DNA of 14,370 nucleotides, taken from NCBI GenBank assembly GCA_000719695.1, contig JOHN01000108.1, positions 1-14,370 on the forward strand, given 5' to 3'. A program made the position numbers and the translations under genes. Numbering within the stretch: position 1 is the stretch's first letter; the number at the start of each line of letters is the position of its first letter. Origin of the DNA: Streptomyces sp. NRRL F-6131 (GTDB lineage: Bacteria > Actinomycetota > Actinomycetes > Streptomycetales > Streptomycetaceae). The notes beneath the pieces are model-generated. The model made no database searches, was not told the DNA's origin, and saw nothing but the letters and a program-made list of their open reading frames with translations. Below are positions 6,265 through 13,162 of the stretch, one piece after another.

Positions 6265-7232
6265 GCGGTGTACTCCTTGCGGCGGGCGACGATCAGCCGC
6301 GCGGCGCCGTTCACCAGCAGGGTGATCACGAACAGGACGAGGCCGGAGGCCATCAGCGCGTCCCGGCCGAAGGGCTGGGCCTCGTTGAACTTCAGCGCGA
6401 TGTTCTGCGCGAAGGTGCCGCCGCCCGGGTCGAGCAGGTGCAGCGAGAGGACGCTGTTGGAGGAGAGCACCACGGCGACCGCGATGGTCTCGCCGAGCGC
6501 CCGGCCGAGGCCGAGCATCGAGGCCGAGATGATGCCGGGGCGGCCGAACGGCAGCACCGCGGTGCGGATCATCTCCCAGCGGGTCGCGCCGAGCGCGAGC
6601 GCCGCCTCCTCGTGCATCCGCGGCACCTGGCGGAAGACCTCGCGGCTGACCGCGGTGATGATCGGGAGGATCATGATCGCCAGCAGGATGCCGACCGTGA
6701 ACAGGTTGCGCGGCGTGGTGCCGACCCGGGACTGGTCGAAGACGTACGTCCAGCCGAGGTACTCGTCCAGCCAGCTGTTCAGGCCGCTGAGGTGCGGCAC
6801 CAGGAAGAGCGCGCCCCACAGGCCGTAGATGATGCTGGGCACGGCCGCCAGCAGGTCCACCAGGTAGGCGAACGGCTGGGCGATCCGGCGCGGCGCGTAG
6901 TGGGAGATGAACAGCGCGATCCCGATGGCCACCGGAACGGCGATCAGCATCGCGATCAGCGCGCTGACGATGGTGCCGAAGACCAGGACGGCGATGCCGA
7001 AGACCGGCTTCGGGGCGTCCGGCGTCCACTCGAAGGTGGTGAGGAAGTTGCCCTCGTTCTTGGTCAGGGCGATCCCCGAGCGCCAGGTCAGGAAGCCCGC
7101 GATGGCGGCCATGACCACCAGCAGCAGGATGCCCGACCCGCGGGAGAGGTTCATGAAGATCTTGTCGCCGACCCGGCTGTCGCGCTGGCGGCGTTCCCTG
7201 CCCCGCGGGGTGGCAGGGGTCTGTGAAGTCAT
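6261..7232 (-). CDS. pstC: Phosphate ABC transporter permease PstC
   Basis: This 323-residue permease subunit forms the membrane channel with PstA. It starts with a charged cytoplasmic N-terminus (1-31), then a first hydrophobic helix (about 32-50) and a periplasm-side segment. The permease core follows, with the EAA loop EEAALALGATRWEMIRTAVL (208-227) and GLGRALGETIAV (241-252), the latter a PstC hallmark. Length is normal for the family. The start ATG 7232 has CGGAG nine bases upstream. Its TGA overlaps the pstA ATG by four bases. It follows pstS after a 148-base gap that contains a GC-rich hairpin (7325-7362), which probably lowers permease expression relative to the binding protein. Confidence 0.97.
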   Translation of the reverse strand: MTSQTPATPRGRERRQRDSRVGDKIFMNLSRGSGILLLVVMAAIAGFLTWRSGIALTKNEGNFLTTFEWTPDAPKPVFGIAVLVFGTIVSALIAMLIAVPVAIGIALFISHYAPRRIAQPFAYLVDLLAAVPSIIYGLWGALFLVPHLSGLNSWLDEYLGWTYVFDQSRVGTTPRNLFTVGILLAIMILPIITAVSREVFRQVPRMHEEAALALGATRWEMIRTAVLPFGRPGIISASMLGLGRALGETIAVAVVLSSNSVLSLHLLDPGGGTFAQNIALKFNEAQPFGRDALMASGLVLFVITLLVNGAARLIVARRKEYTA

Positions 7233-7324
7233 TGGTGTACTCCGGTCTGGTGGTGCTGCCCCTGAGGGGGCGGCACCCTGGCGGCGGTGCCCCGGACGTG
7301 TTGCGTCAGTCGGTACTACCCACG

Positions 7325-7362
7325 GGGGCGGCCCCGGCCCCCCTCGTTCACGGGGCCGCCCC
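7325..7362 (-). terminator. Intercistronic hairpin between pstS and pstC (attenuator or mRNA 3' stabiliser)
   Basis: A perfect 12-bp GC stem (7325-7336 with 7351-7362) closes a 14-base loop. It starts 18 bases after the pstS stop and lies 92 bases before the pstC start. No T-tract follows on the minus strand, so partial termination or protection of the pstS 3' end is more likely than full termination. That would give much more PstS than permease, the usual ratio for solute-binding proteins. No clear separate promoter for pstC is visible in the 148-base gap. Confidence 0.55.
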
Positions 7363-7380
7363 GGTGGACGTCGTGCTCGA

Positions 7381-8523
7381 TCAGGCGAGGGTGCCGATGA
7401 CCGTGTTGGCCTTCTCGGTCAGCGACTTCGGCAGCGGGACGTAGCCCGCGTCGCCGATCGCCTTCTGGCCCGCGTCGCTCGCGGTGTAGGCCAGGAAGGC
7501 CTTCACGGCGTCGAGGGTGTCGGCCTTGTTGCCCTTGTCGCAGACGATCTCGTAGGTGACCAGGACCAGCGGGTAGGAGCCCTCTTCCTTGGTCGCGTAG
7601 TCGAGGGTCAGCGCCAGGTCGCTGCCGGTGCCGGCGATCTGGGCCTTGGCGAAGGTGTTGGCGGCGTTCACGGCGGTGGCCTCGACCGGCTTGGCGGCAC
7701 CGGTGTTGATCGCGGCGCTCTTCAGGTTGTTGGTCTGGGCGAAGGACAGCTCGGCGTAGCTGATCGAGTTCTTGACCTGCTTCACCTGGGCCGAGACACC
7801 GGCCGAGCCGCTGGCGCCCTGGCCGCCCTTGCCCGCCCAGGCCTTGCTGGCCGGGTAGGACCAGGCGCCGCCCGAGGTCTTGGCGAAGTACTTGGTCAGG
7901 TTCTCGGTGGTGCCCGAGTCGTCCGTGCGGTGGAAGGCCTGGATGTCGGCGTCCGGCAGCTTCGCGCTCGGGTTCAGCGCGGCGATCGCCGGGTCGTTCC
8001 ACTTGGTGATCTGCGAGTCGAAGATCTTCGCGATGGTCGGGCCGTCCAGGACGAGGTTGTCCACGCCCTCCACGTTGTAGACGATCGAGATCAGGCCCGC
8101 GACGAGCGGCAGGTTGATGCCCTGGCCACCGGTGCAGACGGCCTTGCTCGCGTCGACCTCGGCCGGCTTCAGCGCCGAGTCCGAACCGGCGAACTGGACC
8201 TTGCCCTGGTTGAACTGCTGGACACCGGCGCCGGAGCCGCCGCCACCGTAGTTGACGGTGGAGCCCTTGCAGGCCGCCTCGAAGTTGTTCTTCAGGATGT
8301 CGATCGCGTTGCCCTGGGCGGTGGAGCCCGCGGCAACCAGGGCGGCCGGCTTGGAGCCACAGTTGATCGCCGCCGGGGCGGCGGAGGCGGAGCCGCTGGA
8401 GCCGGACGCGTTGGTGTTGGTGTTGTTATCGTCCGAGCCGCAGGCGGCGAGCGACAGCGAGCTGACGAGCGCCATGGCACCGATCGCGAGGGCCTTGGAG
8501 CGGCCGTTCCGCTGGAGCTTCAC
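7381..8523 (-). CDS. pstS: Phosphate-binding lipoprotein PstS
   Basis: This 380-residue extracytoplasmic solute-binding protein captures phosphate for PstCAB. A signal peptide (basic MKLQRNGRSK, hydrophobic 11-24) ends in the lipobox LAAC with Cys28. A low-complexity Asn/Ser/Gly/Ala linker (29-52) follows. Ligand-binding elements of the PstS family are present: AGSTAQ (65-70), GSGAGVQQF (96-104), AGSD (112-115), and R-T-D-D-S-G-T-T (199-206), where Arg199, Asp202, Ser203 and Thr205 should contact phosphate. The start is GTG 8523, seven bases after AAAGGG; the longer frame upstream is shadow. It is the first gene of pstSCAB, 140 bases downstream of a PHO box, so expression should rise sharply under phosphate limitation through PhoP. 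Confidence 0.97.
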   Translation of the reverse strand: MKLQRNGRSKALAIGAMALVSSLSLAACGSDDNNTNTNASGSSGSASAAPAAINCGSKPAALVAAGSTAQGNAIDILKNNFEAACKGSTVNYGGGGSGAGVQQFNQGKVQFAGSDSALKPAEVDASKAVCTGGQGINLPLVAGLISIVYNVEGVDNLVLDGPTIAKIFDSQITKWNDPAIAALNPSAKLPDADIQAFHRTDDSGTTENLTKYFAKTSGGAWSYPASKAWAGKGGQGASGSAGVSAQVKQVKNSISYAELSFAQTNNLKSAAINTGAAKPVEATAVNAANTFAKAQIAGTGSDLALTLDYATKEEGSYPLVLVTYEIVCDKGNKADTLDAVKAFLAYTASDAGQKAIGDAGYVPLPKSLTEKANTVIGTLA

Positions 8524-8630
8524 AGGGTGTCCCTTTCTGTGGCATTGCCCGGCGCGCGGGTCGTGCCGGAACACGACGGAGCGCGGGTTTTGCTGAGATC
8601 CGGGGCCCGTTCGGCCCGCCGGTGGTACCG

Positions 8631-8658
8631 AAAGTAGGCCGGGCAGGTGACACGTCAG
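8631..8658 (-). promoter_or_regulatory. pstS promoter
   Basis: On the minus strand, CTGACG (8658-8653) and TACTTT (8636-8631) are 16 bases apart, a good -35/-10 pair for the main sigma factor. The -35 begins five bases downstream of the PHO box, as expected for activation by PhoP. The predicted leader is about 100 bases before the pstS GTG. Confidence 0.55.
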
Positions 8659-8663
8659 CCGGT

Positions 8664-8685
8664 CGCAAGTGAACGGCGAGTGAAC
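8664..8685 (-). promoter_or_regulatory. PHO box (PhoP-binding direct repeats) of pstS
   Basis: Read on the minus strand, two adjacent 11-base units, GTTCACTCGCC (8685-8675) and GTTCACTTGCG (8674-8664), match the Streptomyces PHO-box repeat, whose core is GTTCACC. They agree with each other in nine of eleven positions. In S. coelicolor, PhoP activates pstS through such repeats and AfsR is reported to bind overlapping sequence. Here this is inferred from the match and the position directly upstream of the promoter. Confidence 0.88.
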
Positions 8686-8704
8686 CTCGAACGGATGACA
8701 GGAA

Positions 8705-8719
8705 ACTACGTCAGGTAGT
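8705..8719. promoter_or_regulatory. Small dyad 19 bases upstream of the pstS PHO box
   Basis: ACTAC (8705-8709) and GTAGT (8715-8719) flank a five-base spacer in an AT-richer patch between the Nudix stop and the PHO box. It could be an additional regulator site for pstS. It could also be a weak terminator for the upstream Nudix transcript, since TTT follows on the minus strand. The evidence is thin. Confidence 0.25.
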
Positions 8720-8768
8720 AACGGTTGCGTCACGGCAAGGGCGCGACGAGATCACTTCCACCCTTCCT

Positions 8769-9266
8769 TCACGACTCCCGGTCCCGCAACCGGACCGGCC
8801 TGGCCCCCAGCAGCACCAGCAGCGCGTCCACCAGCCCCCGGTCCTGCTCGCGGGTCAACCGCGCCCGTGCCTTCCCGGCCGGCAGCCACTCCAGCCGGTC
8901 CACCTCCCGGTTCGGCCGGAACTCCCCCGCCGTCGGCACCGCCGCCCAGTACCGGACCTCCTTCGGCCGGCCCTGCGCCACGTAGTGCTGGGTCGGCAGC
9001 TCGGCCCCCAGCACGCAGGAGAACCCGGTCTCCTCCCGCACCTCGCGCAACGCCGCCTCGACCACGCCCTCCCCCGGGTCCAGCTTCCCCTTCGGCAGGC
9101 TCCAGTCGTCGTACTTCGGCCGGTGGATCACCGCGATCCGCGGCCGGCCCAGCCGCCCGCTGCGCTTCGGCCGTCCCGGCAGCCAGAGCACCGCCCCGGC
9201 CGCCAGCACCACCGGCCCCCGGCCGCGGGCCGGCCACCGGTCCGCGGGCCCCGGACGACCGCCCAC
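8769..9266 (-). CDS. Nudix hydrolase (MutT/Ap4A type)
   Basis: This protein of about 165 residues has a complete Nudix box, GX5EX7REUXEEXGU, at residues 60-82 (G-K-L-D-P-G-E to R-E-E-T-G-F). The glutamates that bind Mg2+ are all present. The box is preceded by IAVIHRPKYDDWSLPKGK, a form typical of MutT1-like and diadenosine polyphosphate hydrolases, which cleave nucleotides with long phosphate chains or oxidised dGTP. Mycobacterial MutT1 has an added histidine phosphatase domain; here only the Nudix domain is present. GTG 9266 is chosen as start because it follows the CHAD stop by one base, suggesting translational coupling. No strong ribosome site precedes it, and GTG 9212, after a G-rich run, is an alternative. 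Its place beside CHAD, ppk and pst suggests polyphosphate or dinucleotide metabolism, but the substrate cannot be read from sequence. Confidence 0.88.
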   Translation of the reverse strand: MGGRPGPADRWPARGRGPVVLAAGAVLWLPGRPKRSGRLGRPRIAVIHRPKYDDWSLPKGKLDPGEGVVEAALREVREETGFSCVLGAELPTQHYVAQGRPKEVRYWAAVPTAGEFRPNREVDRLEWLPAGKARARLTREQDRGLVDALLVLLGARPVRLRDRES

Positions 9267-9267
9267 C

Positions 9268-10353
9268 TCAGGCCGTCCGCGATTCCGGCGCCGACCCCCA
9301 GCCCTCGGCCGGCGGCAGCTCCAGCCAGGCCTCCGCGCCCGGCGGCAGCTCCGGCCACCGCCGCCCGAAGGCGTACCGCGCCGCCTCCACCTCCAGCCGC
9401 TGATCGGCGTGCACCACACCCAGCACGTACGCCGTCGCCGGGGTGATCCGCGGCGTGCGCGCCGCCGTCGCCGCCGTCACCGCCGCCTCCGACGCCTCCT
9501 GGTGCCGCAGCAGCACCTGGTCCAGGTCGTCCAGCACCGCCGACGGCCGGCCGCACACCTCCAGCGCGTACCGGGCCCGCTTCACCAGCACCCGCGTGCG
9601 GTGCCACGGCGCGTCGTCCGCGGCCAGCGCCGCGTCCGCGTCCAGCGCGCCCCGCGCGTTCGGCACCGCGCCCAGCCGGCGCAGTCCGTCCCCGCCGTAC
9701 GGCGTCGCCGCCCGCTGCAACGGCAGCAGCTGCGTGCTCGCCGCCAGCGCCCCGAACGCGGCCGCCGCCTGCGGCAGCAGCACCGCACCCGCCCGGCCCT
9801 GCGCCGACCTCGCCAGCGGTGCCTCCGCCACCAGCAGCGTCATCCGGTCCGCCAGGGCGTGCAGCCGAGCCGACCGCAGCTCCTGCAGCACCGTCGAGTG
9901 CGCCCTGGTCCGGGCCAGGGTCAGCTGCCGGTCCAGCAGGGCCCGCGCCTTCGGCGCCCCCGCGTGGCCGGCCAGCATGCCCGGCCCCTCCGCCTCGCTG
10001 CCGTTCAGCCCGTCCAACGCGCCCAGCAGCCGGGCCGACCGCCGCACGTACCCCGGCTCCAGCGCCAGCAGGTTCAGCAGCCACGCCAGCTCGGTCCGCG
10101 ACTCCTGCACCCAGCCCGGCTCGAAGGACGCGCCGAAGGTGTGCAGCAGACCGCCGATCCGCCGCACCGCCCGCAGCAGGTCCCCCGTCCCCGCGGGCGG
10201 GACGACGGCCGCCCCCGGTCTGGCGCCGACCTCGCCCACCGCCAGCGGCAGGGCGCGCAGGAACGCGCCCGCCAGGGCGGTGAGATGGCTGGAGAGGATG
10301 TCCCCGGCGGTCGCGGTGGAGGCCGCCCGGGCCGTCATCGGCGCATCGGTCAT
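9268..10353 (-). CDS. CHAD-domain protein, probable polyphosphate-binding
   Basis: This 361-residue, Ala/Arg/Leu-rich, all-helical protein carries a CHAD domain (conserved histidine alpha-helical domain). Such domains are basic helical bundles that bind polyphosphate and occur with polyphosphate enzymes. The two half-bundles are visible. The N-terminal half has the RAVRRIGGLLHTFGASFE motif (61-78) followed by ELAWLLNLLALE (88-99). The C-terminal half has WHRTRVLVKRARYALEV (250-266), where His251, Arg254, Lys258, Arg259 and Arg261 form the expected basic patch. The usual LGxxRDxDV motif of the first half is degenerate here (LGALDGLNG), so anion binding there may be altered. No CYTH domain is fused, although many CHAD proteins have one. 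The start ATG 10353 has GGGGA about eleven bases upstream. It lies between ppk and the Nudix gene. Confidence 0.87.
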   Translation of the reverse strand: MTDAPMTARAASTATAGDILSSHLTALAGAFLRALPLAVGEVGARPGAAVVPPAGTGDLLRAVRRIGGLLHTFGASFEPGWVQESRTELAWLLNLLALEPGYVRRSARLLGALDGLNGSEAEGPGMLAGHAGAPKARALLDRQLTLARTRAHSTVLQELRSARLHALADRMTLLVAEAPLARSAQGRAGAVLLPQAAAAFGALAASTQLLPLQRAATPYGGDGLRRLGAVPNARGALDADAALAADDAPWHRTRVLVKRARYALEVCGRPSAVLDDLDQVLLRHQEASEAAVTAATAARTPRITPATAYVLGVVHADQRLEVEAARYAFGRRWPELPPGAEAWLELPPAEGWGSAPESRTA

Positions 10354-10404
10354 GACTAGGTAGATCCCCGTTCCCCCGGGGCCGTCCCCGGGGCTGGTGG
10401 CCGA

Positions 10405-10433
10405 CCGCTCAGCGGGTCCCTGCCGCTCAGCGG
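10405..10433. repeat. Tandem palindromic 11-mer upstream of the CHAD gene
   Basis: CCGCTCAGCGG occurs exactly twice, at 10405-10415 and 10423-10433, 18 bases apart. Each copy is palindromic around one central base. They lie about 52-80 bases upstream of the CHAD start, where an operator could act. The surrounding 240-base gap between ppk and CHAD (10354-10593) holds no supported gene. Confidence 0.4.
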
Positions 10434-10553
10434 CTCACGTCGGTGGGTCGCGCGGTCGCGTCGTCGAGTCTCGTGGCGTCGGGTCCCCCGGCGGCGTGAC
10501 CCGCACCGTTCGGTCCGGTGCGGGCCCGCCGCGCGGCGTCGCGGCTCACGTCG
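10430..10553. repeat. 13-bp direct repeat in the ppk-CHAD gap
   Basis: GCGGCTCACGTCG is present at 10430-10442 and again at 10541-10553, 111 bases apart. The first copy overlaps the second tandem palindrome. In GC-rich DNA this could be chance, but an exact 13-mer in a 240-base gap is uncommon and may mark a small duplication. Confidence 0.3.
10500..10524 (-). terminator. Hairpin downstream of ppk
   Basis: CCCGCACCG (10500-10508) pairs perfectly with CGGTGCGGG (10516-10524) around a seven-base loop, 70 bases after the ppk stop on the minus strand. There is no T-tract. It may end the ppk transcript, in which case CHAD-Nudix would need its own promoter. Confidence 0.45.
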
Positions 10554-10593
10554 TCACGTCGGGCGTCAGCGGGGTCGTGGTGGCGACCGGCGG

Positions 10594-12771
10594 TCACCGG
10601 GCCGTGGCGGCCCGACGACGCTGACGCGAGTCGATGAGCAGGTCCTGGACGTGACGCAGCTGCTTGCCGTCGGCCTCCTGGGCGTGCCGGGTCCACGACC
10701 CGTCCGCCCCCAGGTGCCAGGACTCCGTCTCGTCCGACATCCCGAGGTCCAGCAGCCCGGACAGCTCGGCCCGGTGCGACGGGTCGGTGATCCGCAGCAG
10801 CGCCTCGATCCGGCGGTCCAGATTGCGGTGCATCATGTCGGCGCTGCCGATCCACACCTCCGGATCGCCGTTGTTGCCGAAGACGAAGATCCGCGAGTGC
10901 TCCAGGAACCGCCCCAGGATGCTGCGGACCCGGACGTTCTCGCTCAGCCCCGGCACCCCCGGCCGGATCGCGCAGATGCCGCGCACCCACACGTCCACCG
11001 GCACCCCGGCCTGCGAGGCCCGGTACAGCGCGTCGATCACGGCCTCGTCGACGATCGAGTTGACCTTGAGCTTCACGTGCGCCGGACGCCCGGCCCGGTG
11101 GTTGGCGATCTCGTTGTGGATCCGCGCCACCAGGCCGTCCCGCAGTCCGCGCGGCGCGGTCAGCAGCCGGCGGTAGGACTCGCGGCGCGAGTAGCCGGAG
11201 AGCCGGTTGAAGAGGTCCGAGAGGTCCGCGCCGACCTGCGGGTCCGAGGTCAGCAGACCGAGGTCCTCGTACAGCCGGGCCGTCTTCGGGTGGTAGTTGC
11301 CGGTACCGACGTGCGAGTAACGGCGCAGGGTGTCACCCTCCTGCCGGACCACCAGCGACAGCTTGCAGTGCGTCTTCAGCCCGATCAGGCCGTAGACCAC
11401 GTGGCAGCCGGCCTCCTCCAGCTTGCGGGCCCACTTGATGTTGGCCTGCTCGTCGAAGCGCGCCTTGATCTCGACCAGCACCAGCACCTGCTTGCCGGAC
11501 TCCGCCGCGTCGATCAGCGCGTCGACGATCGGCGAGTCGCCGGAGGTCCGGTACAGCGTCTGCTTGATCGCCAGCACGTCCGGGTCGGCCGCCGCCTGCT
11601 CCAGGAAGGCCTGCACCGAGGTGGAGAAGCTGTCGTACGGGTGGTGCAGCAGCACGTCCCGCTCGCGCATCGCCATGAAGATGTCCGGCTGCGAGGCCGA
11701 CTCGACGTCGGTCAGGCCGCGCGCGGTGCCCGCCACGAACTTCGGGTACTTCAGCTCCGGCCGGTCCAGCCCCGCGATGCCGAACAGCCCGGTCAGGTCG
11801 AGCGGGCCGGGCAGCGGGAAGACCTCCGCCTCGGTGATGTTCAGCTCCCGCACCAGCAGGTCCAGGATGTAGGGGTCGATCGACTCCTCGACCTCCAGCC
11901 GCACCGGCGGGCCGAAGCGCCGCCGCATCAGCTCCTTCTCCAGGGCCTTGAGGATGTTCTCGGTGTCGTCCTCCTCGACCTCCAGGTCCTCGTTGCGGGT
12001 GACCCGGAAGGCGTGGTGGGCGAGCACCTCCATGCCCGGGAAGAGCTCCTCCAGGTGCGCCCCCATGACGTCCTCCAGCGGCACGTACCGCTGCGGGGAG
12101 GCCTCCAGGAAGCGCGCGAGCGACTGCGGCACCTTCACCCGGGCGAAGTGCTTGTGCCCGGAGACCGGGTTGCGCACGACGACCGCCAGGTTGAGCGAGA
12201 GCCCCGATATGTAGGGGAAGGGGTGCGCCGGGTCCACCGCCAGCGGGGTGAGGACCGGGAAGATCTTCTGCCGGAACAGGGTGTGCAGCCGCGCCTGCTC
12301 CTTCTCCGCCAGCTCGGGCCAACGGACCACCTCGATGCCCTCGGCCGCGAGGTCCGGCAGCACCTCCTGCTGGAACGCGGCGGCATGGCGGGCCATCAGC
12401 TCGCGCGAACGGGTCCAGATGAGGTCCAGCACCTCGCGCGGCTGGAGCCCCGACGCACTGCGCTGGGCGACCCCGGTGGCGATCCGGCGCTTGAGGCCGG
12501 CCACCCGGACCATGAAGAACTCGTCGAGGTTGCTCGCGAAGATCGCCAGGAACTTGGTGCGCTCCAGCAGCGGGATCCCCGGGTCCTCCGCCAGCTCCAG
12601 GACCCGCTCGTTGAACGCCAGCCAGCTGCGCTCGCGGTCCAGGAACCGGCCCTGCGGCAACTCCTCGAGATCCTGCTCGTCGGCGGACGTCGGCTCCGGC
12701 GGTATCCCCAACGCGCTGGACAGCCGCGCGGGTGGGGAGAGCGGGGCAGGGACGGGGCGGGGGATGCTCAT
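10594..12771 (-). CDS. ppk: Polyphosphate kinase PPK1
   Basis: This 725-residue enzyme reversibly transfers the ATP gamma-phosphate to polyphosphate. In Streptomyces it affects phosphate-dependent control of antibiotic production. The N domain begins at [20 protein letters not shown] (42-61). The head domain follows, then C1 with His468 (KTHCK) and His487 ([20 protein letters not shown]), 19 residues apart exactly like E. coli His435 and His454. C2 has [19 protein letters not shown] (640-658) with His648. His468 is the expected phosphorylated residue. ATG 12771 is chosen because GGAGGAG lies nine bases upstream. An upstream in-frame ATG at 12927 would add 52 residues that are Ala/Gly-rich and do not look conserved. 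The first 40 residues are Pro/Glu-rich, as in other streptomycete PPKs. A weak PHO-like box lies at 12945-12966. Confidence 0.96.
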   Translation of the reverse strand: MSIPRPVPAPLSPPARLSSALGIPPEPTSADEQDLEELPQGRFLDRERSWLAFNERVLELAEDPGIPLLERTKFLAIFASNLDEFFMVRVAGLKRRIATGVAQRSASGLQPREVLDLIWTRSRELMARHAAAFQQEVLPDLAAEGIEVVRWPELAEKEQARLHTLFRQKIFPVLTPLAVDPAHPFPYISGLSLNLAVVVRNPVSGHKHFARVKVPQSLARFLEASPQRYVPLEDVMGAHLEELFPGMEVLAHHAFRVTRNEDLEVEEDDTENILKALEKELMRRRFGPPVRLEVEESIDPYILDLLVRELNITEAEVFPLPGPLDLTGLFGIAGLDRPELKYPKFVAGTARGLTDVESASQPDIFMAMRERDVLLHHPYDSFSTSVQAFLEQAAADPDVLAIKQTLYRTSGDSPIVDALIDAAESGKQVLVLVEIKARFDEQANIKWARKLEEAGCHVVYGLIGLKTHCKLSLVVRQEGDTLRRYSHVGTGNYHPKTARLYEDLGLLTSDPQVGADLSDLFNRLSGYSRRESYRRLLTAPRGLRDGLVARIHNEIANHRAGRPAHVKLKVNSIVDEAVIDALYRASQAGVPVDVWVRGICAIRPGVPGLSENVRVRSILGRFLEHSRIFVFGNNGDPEVWIGSADMMHRNLDRRIEALLRITDPSHRAELSGLLDLGMSDETESWHLGADGSWTRHAQEADGKQLRHVQDLLIDSRQRRRAATAR

Positions 12772-12911
12772 GGGCTCCAGCTCCTCCAGCAGGACGGCGT
12801 CCGGACGCGAAGTGCTCTTCGGGCCGTCGCCCTCGCCCACCGCCCACGCCCACCCACCCGGCGCGGCCGCCACCGCGGCGGCCACGGGGTGACCGACGCT
12901 GCACGAGCGAG

Positions 12912-12966
12912 ACACTACGGACTTCATCCTGTGATCTTCGCGGCATTGATTGAATCCACGGTAAAC
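12912..12966 (-). promoter_or_regulatory. Candidate PHO-like box and promoter of ppk
   Basis: In an AT-richer island, the minus strand reads GTTTACCGTGG (12966-12956) directly followed by ATTCAATCAAT (12955-12945). The first unit matches GTTCACC in six of seven positions, the second in only about four. TAGTGT at 12917-12912 is a possible -10, exactly 27 bases past the box, the same spacing as at pstS. The -35 region is poor. The predicted leader to ATG 12771 is about 135 bases. The rest of the 12772-13162 gap shows no gene. Confidence 0.35.
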
Positions 12967-13162
12967 ACCGCATGGCCAGGAGGAAAGCTGAGGCGGTCGG
13001 GGCCGCAGCAGCCGGTGCACAACCGTTGCCGCGGCCCCGTTTCCTCCGCTAGGCGGCGCCGGGGCGCCCGATCCTCGCCGTCACTCTCGGTCACGCCGAA
13101 AAGGACTGCCGAGGGGTGGGCAGAAGGGACGTCGAGGCGGGGACCGAACGGGGTCGAACCGG

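Noticed and set aside
4528..6828. 766-codon plus-strand open frame
   Set aside because: It lies opposite pstB, pstA and pstC, which carry complete family motifs. Its product is Asp/His/Arg/Gly-rich low-complexity sequence, typical of antisense frames in high-GC DNA.
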